Of a stretch of DNA of 64,000 bases, positions 47,216 through 60,149 are shown piece after piece. Source of the DNA: Sipunculus nudus (lineage: Eukaryota; Annelida; Sipuncula; Golfingiida; Sipunculidae); the NCBI GenBank assembly GCA_026874595.1, contig CM049306.1, positions 91,774,642-91,838,641 of the forward strand, given 5' to 3'. Position 1 is the first letter of the stretch. Each line of letters begins with the position of its first letter. Under the pieces are notes generated by a model that worked only from the letters and a program-made list of their open reading frames with translations, did no database searches and was not told where the DNA came from. The position numbers and the translations under genes were made by a program.

Positions 47216-49136
47216 AAGGTGGTTACTTCAACCAAAAAAAATGTATTTCTGCTGCTCAGCAAATGCCGGGCAGAAATCATGGCAGATATGGCAATGGCAG
47301 AGACTTGCCAACCCTGTGTTGTTGAATTTAATATCAAGGTTCTTTTGACTGGTCATGCTTAACCTATATATTACAAGAAATTTAACATTATTAAGAAAAT
47401 CTTTATTTTCAAAATCATTATTGACAGCTTTAGTTGTACAAGGTACTGCAGCCTAGATTGTTAAGACAACTGATGGTGATCGCCATATAACTGGGTGAGA
47501 GAAAATATTAGAACACTCATTCCTTGTTTCACATATTAGGCTGTAATGATTCATGATTTGTAAATTGATTTTATGGTTTGAAATACATTTTATGAGAGTA
47601 AGCTATATACATCTATATATGGGGAAAAATCCTCTTGGAATTTAAATTATAATTTTAATTATTTAATTTAAAATTAAATTTAAATTATTTAGATTAGATA
47701 TGTATTGTACATGTGTCCTATCGTGAACAATGTATCCAGATATGTGTCATACCATGAGACATTGAATTGTCAATGCCCCATTTTACATACATATTGTTGC
47801 ATGCTTAAGTAGAAATACATTTCTGTAAGGGAGCTGTGGGAGTGTGATAAGAACAGGATACAAGAATTGATATTATTATACCATGTAACCCTCTTTTACC
47901 CAACCCCTGTTTCCTTGAGGAAGCACAAGGGTGCTGAAATAATGGCTAATGGGAACAGCGAAAGAACTTTCCAGAAGAATCTATATCCAAGAGTAAAAAC
48001 AGTGGTGAACTTATGATTAACTTCTTAATAAATATTATATACAAATTCTAAATTTAAATTCTAAAAATGATAACTTATCTTGGGGACACAGGTTGCTACC
48101 ATTACCAGTTTTATGGAAATCATGCCAAAAGATGATATTTTAAAGGATTTTTTTAATACTAATGTTAAAACCTCCTAATCTCTTAAGAGTCCACAATCTA
48201 TATGGGAGAAATCTAAGCACAAAAATGTTCACCTGAAATATCACCAGTTTTATCTTTGATGCCCTATTTTTACTATATATTTATGCTTTATCTTGAAGAC
48301 TGAGTTGCCTGGTGTAAAAAATCAGGAAGGATCGTTAATTTTCTTTTTCACAGAGGTAACAGGAATTTTACGTTTCAACTTAGTGGTTCCAAACAAATTC
48401 TTAGCCACATCAGAATACCCAGTAACACTACACAGATAATATGTGTGCACCACACTGGTTCCATTGCTCAATTTTATCAGTAGTCTCTATGTAATACAGT
48501 TTAAAAATACCAGACTTGCCCTGACATGTTATAAGTCTACAGATAAAATAAACATTGAACAGCACAGCTTCCTGTACCAAAGAACCAATGTCACATTATC
48601 CATAGTTTAGGATTGGGACAAAAAGCCGGGCGTGTCCCCATCTGCAGCGCGTTGCACATGTTTGTCGTGTAGCTTCATACTGTGTAATACTGCACATGAT
48701 AGAAACGCTCTTTTTACGTTAAGTCTGTGCTGTATAATCAGTCCATTTATGCCCTTATTGTTTTTTCTGACTCGATGACAATTATACACTTACCCACTTT
48801 GGAAACGTGTTGTGTGTTTAGATTAAAGAAAAGGTAGCCATCTTTACCCTTGTACACAATCAGTGTGTTAACATGGTACCACCCAAATACGGGAAATTTA
48901 TATACCTTATTTGTTTGGTTCATGCAATTGGTATAACAAAATAAATATTATTTTATCTTTAGGATATATTTTACTGAGGGATCTTTGAGAGTTGACACAC
49001 TTATGTAATCACTTGTTATTGTAGAAGTACATGTTATACTTACAATATTCTGGGATATCATATATATAACCACATAGTTGCTTTGTGTCCGGAGTCAATT
49101 ATTCAGGAACAGTGTAGGATTGTAAAGTTCAAAAAT
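47216..49136. other. No gene seen
   Basis: AT-rich, with a TTTAAATT-rich low-complexity segment at 47640-47695. No exon recognised. Confidence 0.5.
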
Positions 49137-49332
49137 ATTTTCTTTCTTTCCCTCTTCCTTTCCTCCTTTCTTTCTTTCTCTCTTGCCTTCTTTTCTTTCC
49201 CTTCTCCCTTTTATTTCCCATCCTTTTCCCTTTTCTTTACTTTCCATTTTCTTTTCCTTTCATAAGTTCCTTTTTCATTTCCTTTAGTAAGTTCCTTTTT
49301 CCTTTCCTTTCCTTTCCTTTCCAACCTCCCTT
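49137..49332. repeat. 196-bp polypyrimidine tract
   Basis: Almost only C and T on the plus strand, with CTTT, CCTT and (CCTTT)n subrepeats and few purine interruptions. Such homopurine/homopyrimidine tracts can form triplex DNA. Confidence 0.9.
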
Positions 49333-49380
49333 TGAGGGTCTTTAGTAAAACCTTTAATTTTCCCTGTTTCAATAGATATT

Positions 49381-49570
49381 TTTAGCGAACCAGTGAGCTT
49401 ATGCGATGGCACTGTGGCATCTGTCCACCATTGTCTGTACCTTAACCCAGGCTATCTCAAAAACAGATGGAGCTAGAAGCACCAAATTTTATGGAAGAAT
49501 TAGTCACATGTCAAACTTTATTGGATTGAACTTATTTTCATCTTTTGAATACTGGTGACATAGGTTTCAT
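49381..49570 (+). mobile_element. 5' fragment of another Helitron2-like subfamily
   Basis: It begins TTTAGCGAACCAGTGAGCTTATGCGATGGCACTGTGGCATCTGTCC and then ATCTCAAAAACAGATGGAG. This is the same type of 5' stem plus GTCC opening and 'isolated phrase' body as the other elements. No 3' end found. Confidence 0.4.
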
Positions 49571-50869
49571 TAGATAATTGATATTCTAAAGGATTTAAGC
49601 CATAATTCAGTATTAATTGATGCCCTTTTTCCAAAAAAGTTTTTTCATACTAGGAGAGTAGATTAGATGTAATGATATGCAAGGAGAATGAATCACACAT
49701 GTGGTGAATAAAGATTCCCATTTATATGTGTCACTTGCACACCTGAAATAAATTGTGGAGCCCTACAGACATATACAATACATAAACTTGAATTGGGAAA
49801 CTCCAGGGGCTTTGTACAGATGTAAGGGATTAAGCGTAAGTGCCTATGTGTCATTCTCTGGGAGAAAAACTGTTTGTATGGTGGAAAGATTTCTGCTCAC
49901 AAGGCACGTTTTTTCATTCTTAGAAAGCTCTTTACACTACAATCTCCATTTATGTGTGCTTAAAACACCTACAAATACAATATCAACAACCAGAGCATAT
50001 ACATGTTTATCAAGCAAATATTCCAGAATGTAAAAAAAAATAATCCAATTCAAAAGGTGTGTAATAGGCCATATTTAGGAAGAAAAAAATTGAAGCAGTT
50101 ATAAATCTGACAGTTTCATAAATGTTTTAAATCTGACATGTTTTACATGTTTACCAAAGAACATAAAATATACACTTGATGATATCCCTAGCTGGAAAGG
50201 CATTCTTTTGATATTAGAACTGAACAACAGAGGTATATTAACATGTTCCCATGTTAGGGATCCTGTACATAAGATATTACATATTAACATCAGATTACAA
50301 TTTGCTGAAAGCCCAAATATTTTTCAATGAAATATTAACATCAGATTATAATAGAACCCTTCCTCACTGGAGGACCTCTGCTTTTGATATTAAATATTAA
50401 CATAAGTTTTACATTTGAATGCTCTTATGTTCAAGAATAATTCCTTAATGATTTGGCAATTAATATAAGGCTTGCTATCAAACTCACATATTGGACAGAA
50501 TTAAGAATAAATTTTAACTGTTAAAACCAGATTATAGCAGAAGGCACTCATGTTTGATTTGAAGCTGTGAGTTATTTGTGTGAGGGCATTCAGCTGTGAC
50601 GATCCTTATTGAGATGAAGGGAGTTCCCCATCTTGTAAATCATACAGAATCCTTTGTACACATAAGTGTGTGGGTATGACTTACAGCGATCTGGTAACAA
50701 ATGGCTCCTATATCATATCCACACAAGTATCTCCTATGCCATACCCACCATAGAAAGGTACAGAGTAATTCACTGTCACCTGTTCATAAAACATATGTAT
50801 GTAAGTGTAGTTTATTTTTTACATGTGCAAATTAGTTAACAAATAAGGGTGTGTTCTGGAATAAATAGC
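49571..50869. other. No gene seen; weak ATTAACATCAGATTA repeats
   Basis: TATTAACATCAGATTA recurs at about 50282 and 50334, with a worn copy near 50394. Otherwise nothing recognised. Confidence 0.5.
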
Positions 50870-51345
50870 TATGTGAGATTTCTGGTTATATTTTTGTTCA
50901 TGATAAAATATTGATATTTTAGATTTGTTGTAATATTTTTTTAGAACGAAGACATTAATACGTTAAGACGTTCTTTTCATATTTAAGGGAAATTATTTAT
51001 GTGTGAGATTTCTTGTCATATCTTTTAGTTTTAGGACAAAGACATTGATATGTGATATTTCTTGTAAAATTTAAAGGAAAAGTCATGTATAAATATGTGA
51101 GATATACCTGTCATGTTATTAGGAAAATAACACTGATATATGACATTTCTTGTGAAATTTTAAGGACAAAGACTTTAATATGTAAGATTTGCTGTTATAT
51201 ATTTAAGACAAAGCCATTGTTATATGGCATTTCTTTTCACATTTTAGGGACAAAGACATTTATGTGTGAGATTTGCTGTCATAAATTTGAGAGCAAAGAC
51301 TTTAATATGTGAGATTTTTCATTAAACATTTAGGACTAAGACGTT
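50870..51345 (+). repeat. Minisatellite of about 44-bp units
   Basis: Roughly ten imperfect copies of ATATGTGAGATTTCTTGTCATATTTTAGGACAAAGACATTG. An open frame through part of it shows a 14-15 residue peptide periodicity, which follows from the repeat. Confidence 0.85.
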
Positions 51346-52932
51346 GAGCAATATTGAAACAATTTGACTGAAGATCCCAATTTCCATGCTTATATATCCC
51401 TTTCACGCAAAAAAATTATAAAACTTTTAGGGCAATCCAGATTAATAAGATTGGTTTCAAACTGCATTGAGCATTCACACAGGTATCAAACTGCATTGTG
51501 CATTCACACAGGCATCTACCCCAAGGGCAGAAGATGTATAATTAGTTTTTTTATGCAAATTGAACCTTAACATGACACTTTATCAGAGCAGATAATTTGA
51601 ATAGCATTGGAAACAGTTTGAAACCACTTCCTGAATTTGATTCAAAATGTTTCAAACAAAACGTTTGTTGTTCCTGATAGATGACATAGACACTTCAAGA
51701 AGTAATGTCAAATTCTTCAGGATTTAAGGGGGCTATATGTAAAATGACCCTCCTTTGGACTCAGCATTATTGGAAAAACTTCAGATCAAAAACTAACATT
51801 ACTTAGGCATAACTACTGAGTTGTGTCCCACCACCATCAATGATAAAACATTAAAAGTTTGACTATAGAGATAAAAATTCAAGTAATGAAATACACTAAT
51901 TCAGAGTTTATCAAAACATAAAATTGTAAATATTTTAATATGCATGCCTTCCTGCAGGTCCAGTTACTGGGAGTTAAATTATTTTGGACAGAATTGGGTA
52001 AAACGACATCTTTCTCATAGGTTTATCAAACAATTGTTTGAAATATATCTTAATCAAACAATGGTTTAAAATATATTGTGTTCAAACAACTAAAGCACAG
52101 CAACATTTACAGAACTCCAATATAAACTGACATACTTATATCCAGGTATGATTTATCATTTCTGGTAAAATTATTACAACAGCTAGAAGAAGGGATTTTG
52201 AGTGGGAAAAATATAAATCCACAATGTTGTTGACATATTTACGTAAAGCTAAAAAATGCAGGGTTAATGATGAAAGTAACATCTTAAAAATGCATATACA
52301 TGTCATAAAACTGGCATTATGGACAAACCACTGCTTTATGGCAGAGGTGGAAGCCCAAAATTGTATTAAATGTCTTTGGAGACTGTTCCTTCACATCAAA
52401 ACAGAAAGGTCACAGGAAACACCAGCTCAGTCAGTGTCCAAAGAATTTATTGTCTCGCACATGTTCTCCTGGGAATTTAACTGTCTTTGATGTGAAGTAG
52501 TTGTAAAAAAATGAAATTATATACTTTTGTAAAAATGAACCGTTCTTTACTTGGTGTGATTAATGTGCCTGTTCCAAGCTGTTTTTGATAGCTGTTAAAC
52601 GTCAGTGTGATATATCTTGCATACTGTGTGACATTTAAGACATGCACAAAGATGCGTTTGTCTTTGTTGTTATAAGCACAGGAAAATTATATTAAAACAG
52701 CAAATATGCAATGTCACATGTAAGTATACATGCCACTAATTTATAGTACTTATTCTTGTATATAATTGACTATGACTAACCAGTAAAACATGTATATACC
52801 CATTGCAGACAGGAATATATGTTATAACAGAATGACTCATAATTTACGTTTTCCTGCAATTTTAAATATACTGGTCATGCATGATAGGAGCATTGAAGCA
52901 AAGGATGTGTTGTATGATGTGAAATAAAATTA
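51346..52932. other. No gene seen
   Basis: AT-rich. Two diverged copies of CAAACAATTGTTTGAAATATAT lie near 52029-52075. No exon recognised. Confidence 0.5.
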
Positions 52933-54333
52933 TTGTATCCCCAGACAAAGTTGGGGGATACTATGATTTCATACCGGTCCCACCGCCGCCGCCGCATATA
53001 AATCTTGTTGGCGCGATAACCAAAAAAATATTTCACGGAACTTTACCAAACTTGGTATATGTATAAATATGGGTGAGAGGACGACGCCTATTTAAAATGA
53101 GGTCATGACCTTTACTAGGAGAGTGTCCTTGACCTTGAATAGGTCCAATTTTGGGGAAAATCACACAAATTCTTTAATATCTCAAGAAATCTTGCATGGA
53201 TTTATCCCAAAATCAAGTTGATGGAAGATCATGGATAGGGTTGTCATGTTCCAGAAACTGGTGGCGCCACCTATTATTCTTTACTTGTTTTCGTGCCGTT
53301 TAATACCCTCAAAATTGCCACCTTACAGTACTGTGAGCATTATAAGTCAAAAACTAATGGACAAGAGAGGAAGAACCCTATCAATTTTGAGGTCACAAGG
53401 TCAAAGGTGAAGGTCACAGGAGCCATCTGTCCAAAAATTAGTTTCTTGATGATAATTCCTTCTTTTATTGATGTATGGATTTCAAACTTGACTTGTATTT
53501 GACCCATGGGAAAAGCAAGACCCAAATTGATTATGAGGTTATGAGGTCAAAGGTCAAGGTCACAGGAAACCTCTTTAAAAAGATTGCGGATGAATTTTCA
53601 GCCAAACATTTCATCTCAGATCTTTCATCTTGCACATATAGTTCACCTGCCAAGAGTGGAAGACCCCTATCAGTTTTGAGGTCACAAGGTCAAAGGTGAA
53701 GGTCACAGGAGCCATCTGTCCAAAAATTAGTTTCTGGATGATAATTCCTGCTTTTATTGATGTATGGATTTCAAACTTGACTTGTATATGTCTCATTGGA
53801 AAAGCAAGACCCAAATTGATTTTGGGGTCATGAGGTCAAAGGTCAAGGTCACAGGACACATCTTTAAAAAGATGTGGATGCATTTTCAGCCAAACATTTC
53901 ATCTCAGATCTTTCATCTTGCACATATAGTTCTCCTGCCAAGAGAGGAAGAACACTATCAATTTTGAGGTCACAAGGTCAAAGGTGAAGGTCACAGGAGC
54001 CATCTGTCCAAAAATTAGTTTCTGGGTGATAATTCCTGCTTTATTGATGTATAGATTTCAAACTTAACTTGCATATGTCCCATTGGAAAAGCAAGACCAG
54101 AATTCATTTTGGGGTCATGAGGTCAAAGGTCAAGGTCACAGGATACATCTTTAAAAAGATCAAGGTCACAGGACCAACATCTTCAACAAGATTGTGGAGT
54201 GTTAGATGGAAGAAACAATAAATATGCCAAGTGTCAGTATATGCTGCTAAAAATGGGGGTCTATTTATAAAGGGGGTGGGGGCCTACTATGTCTGGGGAT
54301 ACTCTGGCACCTGCGGTGCCAAGAAATGTCTAG
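52933..54333 (+). mobile_element. Helitron2-like element (TTGTATCCCC subfamily), complete
   Basis: The 5' end is TTGTATCCCCAGAC with a stem closing at GGGGGATAC (52952-52960), then (CCG)n at 52981-52995. Three tandem copies of a 288-289 bp unit start at 53389, 53678 and 53966. Each carries AGGTCACAAGGTCAAAGGT. Near the 3' end GTCTGGGGATAC (54291-54302) is the exact reverse complement of 52935-52946. The hairpin TGGCACC TGC GGTGCCA (54305-54321) and CTAG (54330-54333) follow. The flanks are A on the left and T on the right, with no duplication. No Rep/helicase coding is present. Confidence 0.85.
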
Positions 54334-56632
54334 TTTTTCTTTGATAACTTTGATAAAAATTTGTATATGGATTAGAAAAGGAATAAGACATAATTAATTT
54401 ATAGTATGGTAGTTTTTCTTTTTCACAGTTCACTTATCACTATGTGATTTAACTGAATAATGTCATTTTGAGAGCTCTTACCACATGATCATATCACATA
54501 TCTATTCATTCTTGGTTTCCCTTAATTACATTTATATATGTTGTCCCTATGTACAGTAGGGAACAGATTATGTAAATAGCTTTGGGGACAAGGTTTTTAT
54601 TTGGATAAACAATCGTTTGGATACACAGTTTTGAATGAGACTGTACCAGCATTTACCATGATGAAATCAGATATTTCAGACACAATTAAAGCTAGCTTGA
54701 AATAAATGTTGGCAACAATATTTTCTAAATTTCCATTAATCAAATCAAGGTATCATGAAAATAATTCAAATGTGAGAAATAAGCATCATTTTCCTGCTAA
54801 TCTCTGCACATTTCTTTGAAAAAAAATGATTTTTCATGTAAATTTTGTGATTTTTATCATGATTTGATTTCCGATAAAAGATCGAATTTACGGTTCTCAA
54901 TTTTCTGAAAAACAATTTATGGGATGAACAGTGTTCAGAAATATACGATGCTGTACTGTATTTGTAATCTGACATCTGTGCTTTTTGGAAGAGTGTCCTT
55001 GGCAGAAGTTGCTTAATCCTTATCTCCCGATTATTTTATAAATGCCTTAAACACTAGAAAGCTGTATTTCCATTTGTGCATAAATGGGTAAATGCGTGAA
55101 AAATAGCTCATATAATTTTGTGACTGTGGTTTTCCATGTGTCTGTCAGCAAATATGCTTATGTCATTATATATGCATGAATCGCCACAAGAACAATTTTC
55201 ACAATATGGTCAGCATGATCTCAGGGATTAGGGATAAACTAACATCAGTCTAGTGTGTTTTTGACCTGTTAAATGTATATATATACGTCTGCCAGCTCAG
55301 TCATTTTTGCGCATAATGAAACACCGCTGTAATTTTTTAAGACATATATACACATATGCCTATACCTTGAAACAGAGCTTAAGTTGGATATATTTATTAA
55401 TTATCATTTGACCAAGTATATATGGATATGTTCCCTATAGTAAACTAAGCTTTCATGGTCTTCATTTTGTCACATACAGTAAACCGTGAAATAATGACCA
55501 CCAACAGGACTTTGATAAAGTAGTCACATTTAAACTGGGAGGTGAACGTCTTATGTAAATAGCAAAGTAGAATCAGGACCGTTAACCAAATGGTGGTGAT
55601 TTTGAGGTGTTGCTAAACTGATATCACTCAGGTGGTCATTTGCTGAGGTTTTACTCTATATGGATTTTCCAAAAGATTCATTGGAGGAAGGCAAATGTAG
55701 AACAAATAACATTCTAGCACCTGTTATGGCTGCTTGGGTTGTATGCTCCCCAGGGCGCCGAGAAAAAGCTACAAGAATGAACAAGCTGGAAAGACCAGGA
55801 AGGCAAAATGTAAAGTCAGATGAGACTGACATGGTCAGTGATATCAGACCATAAGCCCATACCTTTACCTTTATTTGAACCTCTGATGGTTTATATTCAT
55901 GCTGGACAGTATACAAATGAGCTCTTTGTTGTGTTGTCAAAATTATACCATGTGTCATCTTTTGCTCCACATAGTTTATGAAACAGACTGTTCTGCTACA
56001 GGAGTAATGCAGCAGCTGGAAAATTGTGCTGATAAAAAGAGTAAAAATAATTCCATAATGTACCCCCCTCAGACATGGATGTGGAGAACAGACTTGTACA
56101 GCCCAGCAGTTATATTAGGGTAGTGATTCATGCAGTTTAAAAAAAGTTGAAGCCATGCACTTGTGTCTGGTATTACCTTACAAATACATAGATACTAACA
56201 TATATAATTTGCATTTGAATTTTGATGATTTGAATTTTGTTGGCAGTGAATGAGTGACAGCATAGTCAGAACCTGCATCACCTATCTGTCCAAGATGGAT
56301 GGACATGCAAAATTTCAGACCAGTACATTGAACCACTCCTGAAACTGTCCATCTGTCTGAGGCCCCTTCTCCATGTCCATGCATGCTGCATGGAAAAATG
56401 CACTTGATCAGCACAATTCTCCCTTTGTGTGATGTTTTCACAAAGGAATCCCCATTCCCAGAATTTCTTGCAACATGTTGTGCACTTTTCTGATGTGTAC
56501 AGTTCACTTTATTCAAGCATGCATAATAGTATACATGTACAGTTTGACACGAAAGGGAATTTGTAAAGTAATACCAGACACTAGTGCATGGCTTAAACTA
56601 TTATATAAATAGCATATACATTTGTACTTTAA
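54334..56632. other. No gene called
   Basis: AT-rich. A 64-codon ORF at 55660-55854 and a 112-codon ORF at 56178-56516 (-) have reasonable composition but no recognised domain or splice context. Confidence 0.45.
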
Positions 56633-57790
56633 TTAGGGGCCCGCTTGACAAGCGGGTGCCCTATAGTGATCACCGTGCAGTCTGTCCTTCCATCCATCCG
56701 TCCTTCTGTCAGTGACACTTTCTTTCACGCACGATAACTCAACAACAACATACTGCAGCTTTCCCAAATTAACAGGGTTGATTGGTACCTATAAGGGCTC
56801 CAGACCTATCGAATTACAGACTTGTTGGAATTCCAATATGGCTGCCACAGCCCAAACGCTGATTTTCTTTTGCGCGCAATAATTCAACAACAACATACTG
56901 CAGCTTTCCCAAATTCACAGGAATGATTGGCACCTATGAGGGCTCCAGACCTATCAAATAACAGACATGTCTGAATTCCAGTATGGCCGCAACAGCCCAA
57001 TCGCTGATTTTCTTCACACGTGATAACTCAACAACAACATACTGCAGCTTTCCGAAATTCACAGGGTTGATTGGTACCTATGAGGGCTCCGGACCTTTCG
57101 AATTACAGACCTGTCAGAATTCCAATATGGCCGCCACAGCCCAATTGCTGAATTTCTTTTGCACACGATAACTCAACAACAACATACTGCAGCTTTCCCA
57201 AATTAACAGGGTTGATTGGAACCTATGAGGGCTCCAGACCTATCAAATTACATACTTGTCGAAATTCCAATATGGCCACCACAGCCAATCGCTGATTCTC
57301 TTTTGCGCGTGATAACTCAACAACAACCTACTGCAGCTTTCCCAAGTTCATAGGGATGATTGGTACCTATATGGGATCCAGACCTGTTGAATTACAGACC
57401 TGTTGGAATTCCAATATGGCTGCCACAGCCTGATGGCTGATTTTCTTTAGCACACAATAACTTAAAAACAACTTACTGCAGCTTTCCCTATTTCACAGTG
57501 ATCATTGGTGCCTATGAGAGCTCCAGACCTATTGAATTACAGACAAGCTCAAAATCAGGTATGGCTAACAGATTACATTCGGTGATTTCCTATTGCACAC
57601 ATTAATTTAGACATATCTTCTTTAATAACATTTTATCCAGTAGGATATTTTCCCTCATGCATATTGATAAAAACCTGTTTCTGTTTGTCATATTTTAAAA
57701 ATTTTACTTAATTTTTCACCCATATGTAAACTGGTCCAGCACTTCCAGAAACGCGGGGCCCTCTGAGGACCATTGTCCGACCACATCTAG
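56633..57790 (+). mobile_element. Helitron2-like element with 144-bp internal repeats
   Basis: The 5' end is TTAGGGG and a hairpin CCCGCTTG-A-CAAGCGGG (56640-56656), followed by a TCC-rich tract (56680-56710). Seven tandem units follow, anchored by GATAACTCAACAACAAC-type sequence at 56733, 56878, 57022, 57167, 57311, 57456 and 57601 (spacing 144-145 bp). Near the 3' end GCGGGGCCCTCTGAGG resembles the inverted 5' tip, and CTAG closes it (57787-57790). The flanks are A and T, with no duplication. Confidence 0.8.
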
Positions 57791-59459
57791 TTTTATATAT
57801 CATAATGTATAGTTTTCACATTATGCCATTTTATTATTCAAACCATATTGGTAATGTGAATTAATATTTTATAAACCAAGACCCTTTCCTTGTTAGTGGT
57901 GAGTGATTGTAGCTTAATATATTCACAAGCATCAAAATACAAAGAACTGGGCAAGTTTCTCTTTTTATTCTACCCAAAAACCTCTTCTGTGGTAAGTGAA
58001 TGAAGTATATGTTTGTTATACATTGCCAAAGACTGTTAATACTCTCCAACTGCTTCACCAGGAGCGAGGTGTCAGCAGTTACTGGGCTTCAGTAGCGTTT
58101 TTATCAGTGTATTATAAAAACTTCTGACATCATATGATTGTATAAAACACACTCTCAGGAAGATGGGAACATGATCTTTCATGTCATATAAATTTATTGA
58201 CTTGCAGCAGAAAAAAAATTGACATTTGTCTTTGAGCTAGGCTATGCTGAGCTGCTGCATGCATATACTATGGCTTCTGACTGACTAGGATTAAAATGGG
58301 TCATAAATAAAGATGTTGGAATAAAATATTATGGTTTACTCCAATTAATGGTTGAATATTATTATGTTCCTAGCAAGGAAGTTATGCAGGAATTGAAATT
58401 CAACATTTTATTGACAGCTAAAAAATCAATACTTTAATCTCAGCACAAAAATTACATTAGTGCAGTGCCTATAGTGTAACCCCATTTTATTCCTAGGAGT
58501 GACATCACAAGAAAATTCCAGAGGAATTTGCACACCTACTTCTTTTCCTGCCAGGTGTCCAGGTTACATGTAAAGCTGGCAGCCACATGTCCAGTCCATT
58601 ACTTGTTCACTTCCCATAACAATTATTAAATGGGGAATATACTCTCACTATCAGTAATGTTCATCCAAGTGCTACCTAAAAACAAAGATCTTATTCTTTA
58701 TAAAATAAATAATAAAAAAATATCAAAATTTATTATCCAGAATCAAGGTTTTTTCATGGTTTTTTTTTTGGAGATAGTGCCCTATTCAGACCATGGTATT
58801 TTTCTTTAGCTTGTTGATTTATTCAACCTACTAGTACACATGTCAATTACACATCACAAATGGTTTCAGAAACATTTTAATCAAGCTGAGGCTGCAAATT
58901 GATTAAACTGGTTTGTGTAGAAACAAATAGGTTTCTGGTTAAGCATTAATGCTCTGTGTCAGCACGTTTATCATATATAAGATGATCCCTTTCTACCATG
59001 GTGCTGCTCTGCATGTATGACACTTGTAAACCTTTGGAACCAATTTGATTTGTCCCCACTACCTAAAACTTTAAAAGCATTTCTTGTTTGAAAGGGGTAG
59101 AAAGCTTAAATCCTGTATGCATGGGATGAATTGCTCATATGAATTTGTAATGCATAAATTGGTATACATATGTGAAAATGACCAGAGCAGTGATTTTCTC
59201 ACAAAATTTAGGTGTGCATAACTTGTGAGTCCTAGCAAAATGACATTAGGTCTGCATCTTTCTTGGGGAGGGCCTGCTTGATCAGCAGGATCACTGTGTA
59301 GAACTGCAAACTTCTGCAAACTACTTGAACAGTTTGTAATTACTATGTAAGAAAGATAATCAAAGTTTTGTTCTGAACAAGAGGTAATATAAACATAAAA
59401 AAATGAATAAAAATAAATAAAAAGAGTTATAAGTTAATTGCCCTGAATGATTCCTGTTC
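57791..59459. other. No gene seen
   Basis: AT-rich spacer, no exon or repeat end recognised. Confidence 0.5.
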
Positions 59460-59725
59460 TTATCAAGATAAATGAGAATTCTCTCCCATGTCTGAATTTC
59501 AAACTGAATTCCAGTCTCTCCCGGGAAAATTAAAATTCTAAATCTTCCCAGGAGGCACTGGAATTCTCATTTTTCCCAGGAAGAATGAGAATTCTCAATT
59601 TTCCCCAGGAAGAACAGGAATCATTTCATACCATCTCTTGAATCTCACTTTTCCCGGTAAAAATGAGAATTCCCATTCTTCCCAGGAAGATTCTAGATCT
59701 TCACAGATTCTCATTCTTTCCTTGA
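59460..59725. repeat. Imperfect repeats of TTTTCCCAGGAAGAATGAGAATTC
   Basis: Six or more variations on GAATTCTCA and TTCCCAGGAAGA in direct and partly inverted order. Confidence 0.75.
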
Positions 59726-60149
59726 CATATGCATATGCGTGCACATTTGTAATGAAGCAATATTTCACACACCGTATGTACATGCAGTCTTATGAGTTTG
59801 GAGCTTAAGAGTGTTATTGCTGTAGTATTTTGGCAGGTCCAGGCACCATGGGATGATTTTGTACCCTGTATTATAGTCTGACTCAGAATCATAAGTCAAC
59901 ACAAACTGCTGATGAGTCACTGCTGTTTCTCTTGTTGCTTGATACCTGAGGGTTAAAATACATAACCTATAAGTCTTACTGTATCTTGTAAACATGCTGG
60001 TAATCACGGAGTTAAAAAGTACATTAGATACTTTAACATTAATACTTCAGATAGTTAGAGGACAGTGACAGACTTACAGTATAATGAATATTAAATGGAT
60101 TACCATGTGTAAATATTGGCGGTATTGCTTATCTTTTAAAAACAAGTGT
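59726..60149. other. No gene seen
   Basis: Overlapping short minus-strand ORFs without a recognised domain. Confidence 0.45.

Noticed and set aside
55660-55854. 64-codon ORF with a protein-like composition
   Set aside because: Possible exon, but no acceptor or donor in the right places and no recognised similarity.
56178-56516. 112-codon minus-strand ORF
   Set aside because: No domain, no splice signals, no codon pattern that I could recognise.
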